The position numbers and the translations under genes are program-made. The notes under the pieces were generated by a model. That model saw nothing but the letters and a program-made list of their open reading frames with translations, made no database searches and had not been told where the DNA came from. This document shows, in pieces, positions 15,351 through 23,147 of a stretch of 64,000 bases of DNA (position 1 is the stretch's first letter; the number at the start of each line of letters is the position of its first letter). Source of the DNA: Streptomyces sp. NBC_00091 (GTDB lineage: Bacteria > Actinomycetota > Actinomycetes > Streptomycetales > Streptomycetaceae); the NCBI RefSeq assembly GCF_026343185.1, contig NZ_JAPEMA010000001.1:3286001-3350000 (forward strand), in the 5' to 3' direction.

Positions 15351-16556
15351 TCAGGCGATCCGGGACCGCCGGTACAGAATCGCTCCGCCGAGGATCAGGG
15401 CCGAGGCGAGCGCCGCCGCGGCCGAGGTCTGGCCCGCTCCGGTCGCCGCCAGCTGCGGCGCCGTGGCGAGGGCGGGCGCGGGCGCGGGCGGCGCGGCTTC
15501 GGGAGCCGGGGCCGGGGCGGGCGCGGGAGCCGCGGGCAGGTGCACCGGGAGGTCACCGGCCGGGGCCGCCGGGGGCTGGTCGGCCGGGCGGACGACCTCC
15601 GGTACGGGGGCGGGCGCCGGAGCGGGCTGCTGCGGCTGGCTGCCGTGCGGCGGCCGGGGTGCCGGAGCCTCCGCGGCGGGCGGCAGGGCCTCGGGAGCCG
15701 GGGCCGGGGCGGGCTGCACCTCGGGCTGCGGGGCCGGGGCCGGGAGCGGGACGGGCGCCGGGAGCGTGTGCGGCTGCTCCTCGGGCTGCGGGGCCGGCTG
15801 CGGCGCGGGGGCCTCGGCCTCCGGCGTCTGCGGCGGGGGAGCGGGCGCCGGTGCCGGTACGGGAACGGGCGCGGGGGCCGGGGCGGGGAGCGGCGCCGGG
15901 TGCTCCGCGACGGGCTCCGGCTTCGGCCTGGGCTCCGGCTTCGGGTGCGGCCTGGGGGCGGGCGGTGCCGGGTGGGGCGCCGGGCGCTCGGCGTGGGGCG
16001 CGGGCTGCGGGGGGTGGTCGTCGCACTCCTCCTCGCCCTCGCCGGAGCCGCCGTAGCCGCCCTCGTCGCGGCCGTCCTCGTGCCGGGGCGCCGGTGCCGC
16101 GTGGCGCGGCGTCTCCTGGCGGGGCGCCGCGTGCCGGGGGGTGTGGGCGCGGGGCTCCTCGTAGCCCCGTTCCTCCTCCTGGCGCTGGCGGGGCAGTGCG
16201 TGCCGGCCGCCCTGCTGCTCGTCGAGGTAGCGCTCGAAGGCCTCGGCGTGCTCGGGGCTCAGGTAGCGGTGGTAGTCGTGGCCGGCGTCGGACGATCCGG
16301 TGGAGTTGACGCAGGTGTTCCCCATCGTGGGGTTGAGCGCCGCGCCCCCGTCCACGCTGTTGCCGCACAGGTTCGGTGCGAAGGTGATCGGTACCGAGAC
16401 GCTGTTGCCGGACACCACGCCCGGCGAATGCGAGGCCTCTGCCATCGCTCCGGGATGCGCGCAGGCCGCGCCGGTCGCGATCGACAGCAGGCTCGAGGCG
16501 GCCGCGGCCGTGAGCACTCCCTTGCCCAGTACCTGTCGGCTCAGTACCTGTCGCAT
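15351..16556 (-). CDS. Sortase-anchored long chaplin with a single chaplin domain
   Basis: 401 residues from ATG 16556, with AAGGA three bases upstream. A signal peptide (about 1-33) is followed by one chaplin domain (about 43-85, Cys64 and Cys82). Then come ~280 residues extremely rich in Pro, Ala and Glu, including a His/Arg-rich stretch and PAPAPAPV-type repeats. The C-terminus is a cell-wall sorting signal: LAATG at about 369-373, a hydrophobic helix and YRRSRIA. LAXTG is the motif of streptomycete class E sortases. Long chaplins ChpA-C of S. coelicolor carry two chaplin domains; this protein has one plus a long wall-spanning spacer. Confidence 0.9.
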   Translation of the reverse strand: MRQVLSRQVLGKGVLTAAAASSLLSIATGAACAHPGAMAEASHSPGVVSGNSVSVPITFAPNLCGNSVDGGAALNPTMGNTCVNSTGSSDAGHDYHRYLSPEHAEAFERYLDEQQGGRHALPRQRQEEERGYEEPRAHTPRHAAPRQETPRHAAPAPRHEDGRDEGGYGGSGEGEEECDDHPPQPAPHAERPAPHPAPPAPRPHPKPEPRPKPEPVAEHPAPLPAPAPAPVPVPAPAPAPPPQTPEAEAPAPQPAPQPEEQPHTLPAPVPLPAPAPQPEVQPAPAPAPEALPPAAEAPAPRPPHGSQPQQPAPAPAPVPEVVRPADQPPAAPAGDLPVHLPAAPAPAPAPAPEAAPPAPAPALATAPQLAATGAGQTSAAAALASALILGGAILYRRSRIA

Positions 16557-16601
16557 GGGTCCTTCCCTGTCTACCGGCGCGGGGGCCGGTGCTGAATCGA
16601 A

Positions 16602-16641
16602 GGTGGCCCCGGAGTGCACCGCCGTGCACTCCGAGGCCACC
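16602..16641. terminator. Terminator after short chaplin (16677 gene)
   Basis: GGTGGCC (16602) and CGGAGTGCAC (16610) pair with GTGCACTCCG (16624) and GGCCACC (16635), a 17-bp stem with one internal mismatch and a CGCC loop. It lies between the short chaplin stop and the start of the sortase-type chaplin, insulating two co-directional coat genes. Confidence 0.85.
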
Positions 16642-16676
16642 TCGAGGAGGTCTGCCCTTGCGGGCGCAGCGCTTCG

Positions 16677-16910
16677 TCAGGCGTTGACGCAGGTGTTGCC
16701 GAAGGCCGGGTTCAGCAGCGCGATGATGTCGACGGTGTTGCCGCAGACGTTGACCGGGACGTGCACGGGAACCTGGACGAGGTTGCCGGACAGGACGCCG
16801 GGGGAGTCCTTGGCGACACCGCCGGCCGTCGCGTCGGCCATGGCGGGGGAGGCGACACCGGCGGCCATCAGCGCGCCGGCGGCCAGCACCACTGCCTTCT
16901 TGTACTTCAT
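16677..16910 (-). CDS. Short chaplin
   Basis: 77 residues from ATG 16910. Signal peptide about 1-25 (AVVLAAGALMAAGVASPAMA), then one chaplin domain DSPGVLSGNLVQVPVHVPVN, with CGNTV and LLNPAFGNTC (Cys56 and Cys74). It closely resembles the chaplin at 14505, suggesting duplication, but is on the opposite strand. It has its own promoter space upstream and a hairpin downstream, so it is probably monocistronic. Confidence 0.93.
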   Translation of the reverse strand: MKYKKAVVLAAGALMAAGVASPAMADATAGGVAKDSPGVLSGNLVQVPVHVPVNVCGNTVDIIALLNPAFGNTCVNA

Positions 16911-17061
16911 TTGTTTTCGATCCTTCCCGCAGAGGCGTATCCGCTGCACAAATAACAACGAGTGGGTCCGGGAAAAGCAACCGCGAATTTCCGGGGGGTT
17001 CCGGTCAATTCACTCCGATGCTCCAGACGCAACCGACCGGGAATTCGGGCCCGGATTTAAA

Positions 17062-17132
17062 GGGCGCCCGGAATTTTCCGGGCGCCCGGCATGCGGCGAG
17101 GCCGCCGCGACCCGTGGGTGCGACGGCCTCGC
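17062..17132 (-). terminator. Two hairpins downstream of rodlin copy 2
   Basis: GCGAGGCCG/CGGCCTCGC (17096-17104 with 17124-17132) comes first after the rodlin stop. GGGCGCCCGG/CCGGGCGCCC (17062-17071 with 17078-17087, loop AATTTT) is next. Tandem terminators fit a very highly expressed gene. Confidence 0.75.
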
Positions 17133-17148
17133 TCGGCGCGGTGCGCGA

Positions 17149-17559
17149 TCAGCTGCCGGCGGAGACGTTGCCGGAGAGGATCGGGATGTTGTCCAGGATG
17201 TGCGAGAGGGCTTCGTCGCCCTTGGCCTGGGTGGAGTTCTCGGTGCACTGCTGGTTCTGCGGGCTCGACAGCACCGGGATGTCCTGGACGCCGATGTTGA
17301 CGGCGGACAGGAGCGACTGGGCGTTGACCTTGGCCGGCAGGGCGATGCAGGGCTTGTTGAAGGAGCCCTGGATCAGCGCCATCTGCGGGCTCATGTTGCC
17401 GTAGGTGGCCTGGTTGCCGTAGATCTGCGCGGAGTTGTTGCCGTTGACGGTGTTGATGCCGTTGTCGTTCCCGATGGCCATCGCCTGCGGGGCCATGGCG
17501 GCACCGAGGCCCACGGTGGAGGCGGCAACCGCTGCGCCGGCCACGAACTTCTTGATCAT
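17149..17559 (-). CDS. Rodlin (aerial-hypha rodlet protein), copy 2
   Basis: 136 residues from ATG 17559 with a signal peptide ending APQAMA near residue 28. It shares with copy 1 the IGNDNGINTVNGN start of the mature protein and the C-terminal block SSPQNQQCTENSTQAKGDEALSHIL. The N-terminal MIKKFVAGAAVAAS is closer to RdlA/RdlB of S. coelicolor. The two rodlins flank the chaplins in the same orientation 3.6 kb apart, rather than lying side by side as rdlA/rdlB do in S. coelicolor. Confidence 0.93.
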   Translation of the reverse strand: MIKKFVAGAAVAASTVGLGAAMAPQAMAIGNDNGINTVNGNNSAQIYGNQATYGNMSPQMALIQGSFNKPCIALPAKVNAQSLLSAVNIGVQDIPVLSSPQNQQCTENSTQAKGDEALSHILDNIPILSGNVSAGS

Positions 17560-17581
17560 TGCTGTCCCTTTTTTGCAGGAT

Positions 17582-17642
17582 TGCCCGGTACTGGAGCACC
17601 AGGATCAACGGCCCGGCCCTCGCTCGGGTTGCGTGACTTCAC
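17582..17642 (-). promoter_or_regulatory. Rodlin copy 2 upstream boxes
   Basis: GTGAAG (17642-17637), 39 bp, then GCTCCAGTACCGGGCA (17597-17582), 22 bp before the ATG: the same architecture as rodlin copy 1. The rest of the 17560-17910 gap holds no convincing gene; it is the shared divergent promoter region for rodlin 2 and the polysaccharide operon. Confidence 0.6.
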
Positions 17643-17910
17643 CCGGATGCCGCCGTTTCGGACGCCACGGTTGACGCTCAGGCGTTCACGCGGGCGCTGA
17701 CCGCGTTGCCGCCCGGCGCTGTCGGGGGAGCCGACGGCGCTTTTCCATATCGGTTCGAACAATGGTGCAACCACATAACGACCCGCCCACGGAGAGGGTG
17801 CGTGCCTTCGCCCAAAAGGCCGTACGAGCGAGTCCGACGTGATTTCCAGCCCGATTTCTGACAAAGTTCACTCCTGTTTTGTCCCCTTGATCGAAAATGG
17901 AGACAGGCTC

Positions 17911-19014
17911 ATGGGTTCCTCCCGCAGAATCCTCGGCACACTCGGCCTGCTGTCCTGCCTCACGCTTTCCGCACACGTCCCCGAGGCGGGCGCCGCGGCG
18001 CCCGCCGGAGTGCGTGAATTGCCCAGGGTGCCCTTCACCCAGCGCTACCAGGCCGTCCAGCACGGCGGGCTGGTCCGGGCCTCCAACTCCGCCATCAGCT
18101 GCCGCCGGGAGGAGTCCGACCAGGCCGAGCCGTGCGCCGAGGTCAAGAAGGGCGCCGCGGGGGTCAACGGCGACTTCGAGATGTTCTACGACGAGGTCGA
18201 CAAGGATCCGGACACCTACAACTCCACCCGGGCCGAGCTGAAGGTCCCGCAGGGCGCGAAGGTCTCGTACGCCCGTCTCTACTGGGGCGGGAACCTGCGG
18301 GTGGGGGAGCAGAAGCCGCCGCAGGACAACGGCCGGGTGCTGGTCTCCGAGCCCGGGGGCGCGTACAAGGCGGTGCTGGCCGACACCGTGATCGGGCACC
18401 ACACCGACGACGGCAGCGACGCCTACCAGGCCTCGGCCGATGTCACCCCGCTGGTGCGCAAGGGCGGCGCGGGGATGTGGACCGTGGCTCAGCTCAACGT
18501 CGCCATGGGGCATTCGGAGGTGGGCGCCTGGGGCGGGTGGACGCTGGTGGTCGCCTACGAGCACCCGCAGGAGCCGCTGCGCCGGATCTCGCTGTGGGAC
18601 GGCTTCGAGTCGCTGGCCGCCGGCGCCGGCGAGGCCGCCGGGGAGACGGTCGAGGTCACCGGCCTGGACGTGGCGCCCGGCGCCACGGGGCGGGCCGGAG
18701 TGGTCGCGTACGACGGGGACCGGGGGACCCTCGGTGACTCACTCACCGTGACCGCCGACAGTGGCCGCCGGGTCAACGTCAGCGATGCAGAAAATCCTTT
18801 TAATGATGTTATGAATTCCACGATCACGGAATTCGGACGTCCCTCGTTCGTGCGACAGCCCGAACATATGAATAATCTCGGATATGACGCGGACGTGTTC
18901 GACCTGAGTCCCGCCCTGTCCGGTGGCGCCCGCAGCCTGAGCTTCAGGTTCGCGGGTGAAAGTCAGGGTCAATTCCTCGGTGTGCTCTTCGTTCAGACAG
19001 ACGCGCGCCGCTGA
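17911..19014 (+). CDS. Secreted DUF3344-like protein heading the polysaccharide cluster
   Basis: 367 residues from ATG 17911. The signal peptide (about 1-30) ends near EAGAAAPAG. The body resembles DUF3344-type bacterial surface domains: AKVSYARLYWGGNL, VTPLVRKGGAGMWTVAQLNVAMG, GWTLVVAYEHPQEPLRRISLWDGFESL, then a C-terminal jelly-roll-like half ending LSFRFAGESQGQFLGVLFVQTD. No membrane anchor. It lies 19 bp before a glycosyltransferase start and probably opens the operon. A patch at 18785-18890 uses many AT-ending codons unlike its surroundings. It may bind or organise extracellular glycan; not demonstrated. Confidence 0.72.
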   Translation: MGSSRRILGTLGLLSCLTLSAHVPEAGAAAPAGVRELPRVPFTQRYQAVQHGGLVRASNSAISCRREESDQAEPCAEVKKGAAGVNGDFEMFYDEVDKDPDTYNSTRAELKVPQGAKVSYARLYWGGNLRVGEQKPPQDNGRVLVSEPGGAYKAVLADTVIGHHTDDGSDAYQASADVTPLVRKGGAGMWTVAQLNVAMGHSEVGAWGGWTLVVAYEHPQEPLRRISLWDGFESLAAGAGEAAGETVEVTGLDVAPGATGRAGVVAYDGDRGTLGDSLTVTADSGRRVNVSDAENPFNDVMNSTITEFGRPSFVRQPEHMNNLGYDADVFDLSPALSGGARSLSFRFAGESQGQFLGVLFVQTDARR

Positions 19015-19033
19015 ACGCAGGAGACCACTCCCC

Positions 19034-20236
19034 GTGCCGAAACACCCCTCGCCGGATCCGTCCCCGGCCGGCTACCCCTTCACCGTCCTCCACCTCGTCC
19101 AGCCCGTTGACGGGGGTGTCGCCCGCGTCGTCACCGACCTCGTACGGGCGCAGGCCGCCGCCGGGCTGCGGGTCATCGTCGGCTGCCCGCGCGGCGGCGC
19201 CCTCTCCGACGCCGCCCGGGCCGCCGGGGCCGAGGTGCGCACCTGGCGCGCCGGGCGGTCCCCCGGTCCCGGGCTGCCCGCCGAAGTCCTCGGCGCCGCC
19301 CGGCTGATCCGCCGCGCCCGCCCCGACCTGCTGCACGCCCACAGCGCCAAGGCGGGACTGGCCGGCCGGCTCGCCGTACGGGGCTCCGTGCCGACGGTGT
19401 TCCAGCCCCACGCCTGGTCCTTCGACGCCGTCGGCGGGGCCACCGCCGCGCTCGCGCTGCGCTGGGAGCGGGCCGGCGCCCGCTGGGCCGACCGGGTGCT
19501 CTGCGTCAGCGAGGCCGAACGCCGGGCCGGCGAATCCGAAGGGATCACCGCCCGCTGGTCGGTGATCCGCAACGGGGTCGACCTCGAACACTTCCGCCCC
19601 GCCCGGGGCGGCGGCGACCAGGGCCGCGCCGAGGCCCGGGCCGCACTCCCGCTGCCCGCCGCCCTGCGGGACGGGGGGCCGCTCGCCGTCTGCGTCGGCC
19701 GGCTCTGCCCGCAGAAGGGCCAGGACATCCTGCTGCGCGCCTGGCCCGAGGTGCTGGGCACCCTCCCCGACGCCCGCCTCGCCCTGGTCGGCGACGGCCC
19801 CGACGCCGAGCGGCTGCGTCGCACCGCACCGCCCGGGGTGCACTTCGCGGGCGCCGCCACCGACATCCGACCGTGGCTTCGGGCCGCCGATCTCGTTGTA
19901 CTGCCGTCGCGGTGGGAAGGCATGGCGCTCGCCCCGCTCGAAGCCATGGCCTGTGGCCGCCCGGTCCTGGTCTCCGACGTCAGCGGTGCCCGGGAGAGCC
20001 TGCCGTCCGGCCAGGGACGGCTCTGCCTGGTGCCACCGGAGGACCCGACGGCGCTGGCCAAGGCCCTGGGACGGCTGCTCGCCGAACCGCGGCTGCTCAC
20101 CGAACTCGGGGAGCAGGCCCAGCAGCACGCCCGGACGGAGTTCGACGTGCGGCGGACCACGGACGCGGTCACCGGCCTGTACCACGAACTGCTGGGCAGG
20201 CCCCGGCCCTTGAACCAGGAGCGCATCAGCCGATGA
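19034..20236 (+). CDS. GT-B glycosyltransferase (GT4 family)
   Basis: 400 residues from GTG 19034, with GCAGGAGA nine bases upstream. The N-terminal acceptor domain has VLHLVQPVDGGVARVVTDL and LLHAHSAKAGLAGRLA. The C-terminal donor domain has LCVGRLCPQKGQDILLRAW-like, LVGDGPDAERLR and the nucleotide-sugar motif LPSRWEGMALAPLEAMACG with the GT4 E-x7-E glutamates. It adds a sugar from an NDP or UDP donor to the growing lipid-linked repeat on the cytoplasmic face. Its TGA overlaps the next ATG (ATGA), so the genes are translationally coupled. Confidence 0.87.
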   Translation: MPKHPSPDPSPAGYPFTVLHLVQPVDGGVARVVTDLVRAQAAAGLRVIVGCPRGGALSDAARAAGAEVRTWRAGRSPGPGLPAEVLGAARLIRRARPDLLHAHSAKAGLAGRLAVRGSVPTVFQPHAWSFDAVGGATAALALRWERAGARWADRVLCVSEAERRAGESEGITARWSVIRNGVDLEHFRPARGGGDQGRAEARAALPLPAALRDGGPLAVCVGRLCPQKGQDILLRAWPEVLGTLPDARLALVGDGPDAERLRRTAPPGVHFAGAATDIRPWLRAADLVVLPSRWEGMALAPLEAMACGRPVLVSDVSGARESLPSGQGRLCLVPPEDPTALAKALGRLLAEPRLLTELGEQAQQHARTEFDVRRTTDAVTGLYHELLGRPRPLNQERISR

Positions 20237-21759
20237 CGATGGACAGCGCACCCGCCCGGCACACCGGGCAGGGCGGCACGGGGCACGCCGGCGGCAGCGC
20301 CTTCGCCCCGGCGGCTCCCGCCGAAGCCCGCCGTGCCGTGACCGCCATCCACCCCCCGCGCGGCCCCCGCGCCGACCAGGCCCGCGCCGCCGTCCGGCCG
20401 CGGCGGGTCCGCCGCCGCGAAGGCCTCGCCGCGCTGCTGACCGCCGACGCGCTGGCCGCCGTCGCCACCGCGACCGCCCTGCCCGGCGAGGCCCTGCCGC
20501 CCCAGGCGGCGCTGCCCGCCGCCGTCCTGCTCACCGCCCTGCACGCGCAGGCCGGGCTCTACCGGCCCCGCCTCGCGCCCTCCGCCCTGCTCGAACTGCC
20601 CGCGCTGGCCGGGCGGGCCGCCGTGCTGTGGTGCGGGGCCGCCGCCGTGCTCGCCGCCGCCGCACCCGAGCGCGCCCTCGGCTGGAGCGTCCTGCTCGGC
20701 GCCGTCTGCCTCCAGGTCGTACTGGCGTGCGCGGGACGCGGGTTCGTGAACCGGCTCCGCCGCCGCTCCGCCGTGCGCCGGCCCGTCTCGGCGCTCGTGG
20801 TCGGCCTAGGCGAGGGCACCGGCGCCGTCGCCGCCGCCCTGCACGGACGCCCCGAGTACGGGCTGCGGCCGGTCGGGATCGCCGACACCGCGACCCCCGC
20901 CGACGGGGACGGCGGCCCGCTCCCGGTGCTCGCCACCCACGAGGACATCCGGCGCGCCGTCATCCAGAACTCCGTCCGGCACGCGGTGTTCACCTGTCCG
21001 CCCGAGGCCGACGAGCGCACCGCCTCCCTGGTGCGGCTCTTCCACGACCACGGCTGCCGGCTCTGGCTCGCCGACCCCGCCGGGACCGCCAAGGTCACCG
21101 GCATGCGCGTCGCGCAGCCCGCCGACCAGCTGTGGGGGTACGCCGTACAGCCGCTGCTGCCGCGCCCCGCCCGGCCCCTGGAGCGGTACGCGAAGCGGGC
21201 CATCGACTCCCTGCTCGCCGCGCTCGCGCTGCTCGCCGCGGCCCCCGTGATGGGCGCCTGCGCCCTGGCCGTCCGGCTCTCCGACGGCCCCGGGGTGATC
21301 TTCCGGCAGGAGCGGGTCGGCCTGTACGGGAGGCCCTTCACCCTGCTGAAGTTCCGCACCCTGCGCGCCGACGAGCACGAGTCCGCCACCCGCTGGACGG
21401 TGGCCGGCGACCGCCGGATGAGCCCCGTCGGCTCCTTCCTGCGCAAGTCCTCGCTGGACGAGCTGCCGCAGCTGTGGAACGTCGTACGGGGTGACATGAG
21501 CCTGGTCGGCCCCCGCCCCGAACGCCCCTTCTTCGTCGCCAAGTTCAGCAGCGTCCACCCCGGCTACGAGGCCCGCCACCGGATGCCCGTCGGCATCACC
21601 GGACTCGCCCAGATCAACGGACTGCGCGGGGACACCTCCATCGAGGACCGGGCCCGCTTCGACAACCACTACATCGACACCTGGTCGCTGTGGCAGGACC
21701 TGTGGATCCTGGCCCGGACCGCGGCCTCCTTCTTCCGCTTCCGGCTGGGGGGCAGCTGA
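20233..21759 (+). CDS. Polyprenyl-phosphate sugar-1-phosphate transferase (WbaP/initiating type)
   Basis: 508 residues. The N-terminal ~200 residues hold membrane segments and a nucleotide-binding-like linker domain (VVGLGEGTGAVAAALHGRPEYGL). The C-terminal bacterial sugar-transferase domain has VIFRQERVGLYGRPFTLLKFRT, then SLDELPQLWNVVRGDMSLVGPRPE and GITGLAQINGLRGD. This enzyme class starts repeat-unit synthesis by moving a sugar phosphate from a UDP sugar onto undecaprenyl phosphate. It is the committing step of the cluster. The start ATG overlaps the preceding stop. Confidence 0.9.
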   Translation: MTMDSAPARHTGQGGTGHAGGSAFAPAAPAEARRAVTAIHPPRGPRADQARAAVRPRRVRRREGLAALLTADALAAVATATALPGEALPPQAALPAAVLLTALHAQAGLYRPRLAPSALLELPALAGRAAVLWCGAAAVLAAAAPERALGWSVLLGAVCLQVVLACAGRGFVNRLRRRSAVRRPVSALVVGLGEGTGAVAAALHGRPEYGLRPVGIADTATPADGDGGPLPVLATHEDIRRAVIQNSVRHAVFTCPPEADERTASLVRLFHDHGCRLWLADPAGTAKVTGMRVAQPADQLWGYAVQPLLPRPARPLERYAKRAIDSLLAALALLAAAPVMGACALAVRLSDGPGVIFRQERVGLYGRPFTLLKFRTLRADEHESATRWTVAGDRRMSPVGSFLRKSSLDELPQLWNVVRGDMSLVGPRPERPFFVAKFSSVHPGYEARHRMPVGITGLAQINGLRGDTSIEDRARFDNHYIDTWSLWQDLWILARTAASFFRFRLGGS

Positions 21760-21761
21760 GC

Positions 21762-23147
21762 ATGAGCCTCGCCGCAACCGGATCCCCGCGTCCGGTCGAC
21801 CTCGGCCCGCTGCGCCGGCACTGGCCGCTGCTGCCGCTCGCCGCGACCGTCCTGTTCCTCCTCGCCCCGCTCCCGGCGGGCGACGCGACCGCCTCCGGCA
21901 AGGTCGGCCCCGCCGACGCCGCCTCCCTGCTGCTCGCCCTCGTCTGCGGGGTCCAGGCCCTGCGCGGCCGGGTGCGGACGCTGACCCCGCTGGGCGTCCT
22001 CGTCCTCGGAGCCCCCGGCGTCGGGCTCGCGGTGGCCACGATGACCGCCGGGGACCCGTACGCCGCCCTGCCCGGCTTCGTCCGCTACCTCCAGGTCTTC
22101 GTACTGGTCCCGGCGGCCGTGGTGCTGCTGGTGCGCGACGCCCGCGAGTTCCGGCTGGCCGCCGGGTGCTTCGTGGTGCTCGCGCTGGTGCAGGGAGCGG
22201 TGGGGGTCGTGCAGTACGCGACCCACACCGGGGCCTCGTACCAGGGCGAGAACGTCCGGGCCGTGGGCACCTTCGGCCCCGGCGACGTGATGGGCATGGC
22301 CACCGTCGTCGCGTACGGGCTGGTCGTCGCCACCGCCGCCGCGCTCGCGCCCGCGCTCCCGAAGCGGGTCCGGCGGATCGCCGGGGGCTGCGCCCTGGCG
22401 CTGGTGCTGCCGCTGGTGCTGTCCTTCAGCCGCGGCGCCTGGATCGCCACCTTCGGGGCGGCGGTGCTGGTGATGGCCATGGCCGGGATCCGGCGGGCCC
22501 TGCGGGTGCTGGTCGCGCTGGCCGCCGTGGGCGTGGTGCTGGTCGGCGGGCTCGGGGTGGGCTCCGAGATGGTCGCGGAGCGGCTGACCTCGATCACCCA
22601 GGTCTCCAGCGCCCCCGACCAGTCGGTGACCGACCGCTACACGATGTGGGCCGCCGCCGAGTCGATGTGGCGGGAGCGGCCGGCGGTGGGGGTGGGCCTC
22701 AAGGGCTTCCCCGCCCACCGGGACGGGCACTCCTCGCTGGGGCTGTCCTCCGGCAGCGACACCGCCGGCGCAGGCCAGGCCTTCATCAAGCAGCCGCTGC
22801 TGTCCCCGCACAACATGTACCTGCTCATCCTCAGCGAGCAGGGCCTGACCGGCCTGCTCGCGCTGGCGGGCGGCTGGGCCGCGCTGCTGGTCGCCGGCCT
22901 GCGGCGGTGCGCCGTCGGGACCGACCCGGGGATCCGGGACTGCGGGCTGATCGCCACCGGGCTGTTCGTGTGGCAGCTGACCGATTTCCTGTACGCGGAC
23001 ATCGGCGGGCCCTCCACCGTGCTCACCGGGGTGATCATCGGACTCGCGGCGTGGTGGGCCCTGCCCTCCGGGGGCTTCGCGGCCCGGGCGGACTCCTCCC
23101 CTTCCTCCTTCGGCGGCCCGGCCGCTGAGGGGCCGGCCCCCCGGTGA
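21762..23147 (+). CDS. O-antigen ligase/polymerase-like membrane protein
   Basis: 461 residues from ATG 21762, two bases after the previous stop. About ten or more hydrophobic segments are visible. A large extracellular loop around residues 270-350 (SVTDRYTMWAAAESMWRERPAVGVGLKGF through SPHNMYLLILSEQGLTGLLAL) carries the PHN.yL motif of the WaaL/Wzy family. In a Gram-positive this would polymerise repeat units or ligate them to an acceptor outside the membrane. Its TGA overlaps the next GTG. Confidence 0.85.
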   Translation: MSLAATGSPRPVDLGPLRRHWPLLPLAATVLFLLAPLPAGDATASGKVGPADAASLLLALVCGVQALRGRVRTLTPLGVLVLGAPGVGLAVATMTAGDPYAALPGFVRYLQVFVLVPAAVVLLVRDAREFRLAAGCFVVLALVQGAVGVVQYATHTGASYQGENVRAVGTFGPGDVMGMATVVAYGLVVATAAALAPALPKRVRRIAGGCALALVLPLVLSFSRGAWIATFGAAVLVMAMAGIRRALRVLVALAAVGVVLVGGLGVGSEMVAERLTSITQVSSAPDQSVTDRYTMWAAAESMWRERPAVGVGLKGFPAHRDGHSSLGLSSGSDTAGAGQAFIKQPLLSPHNMYLLILSEQGLTGLLALAGGWAALLVAGLRRCAVGTDPGIRDCGLIATGLFVWQLTDFLYADIGGPSTVLTGVIIGLAAWWALPSGGFAARADSSPSSFGGPAAEGPAPR

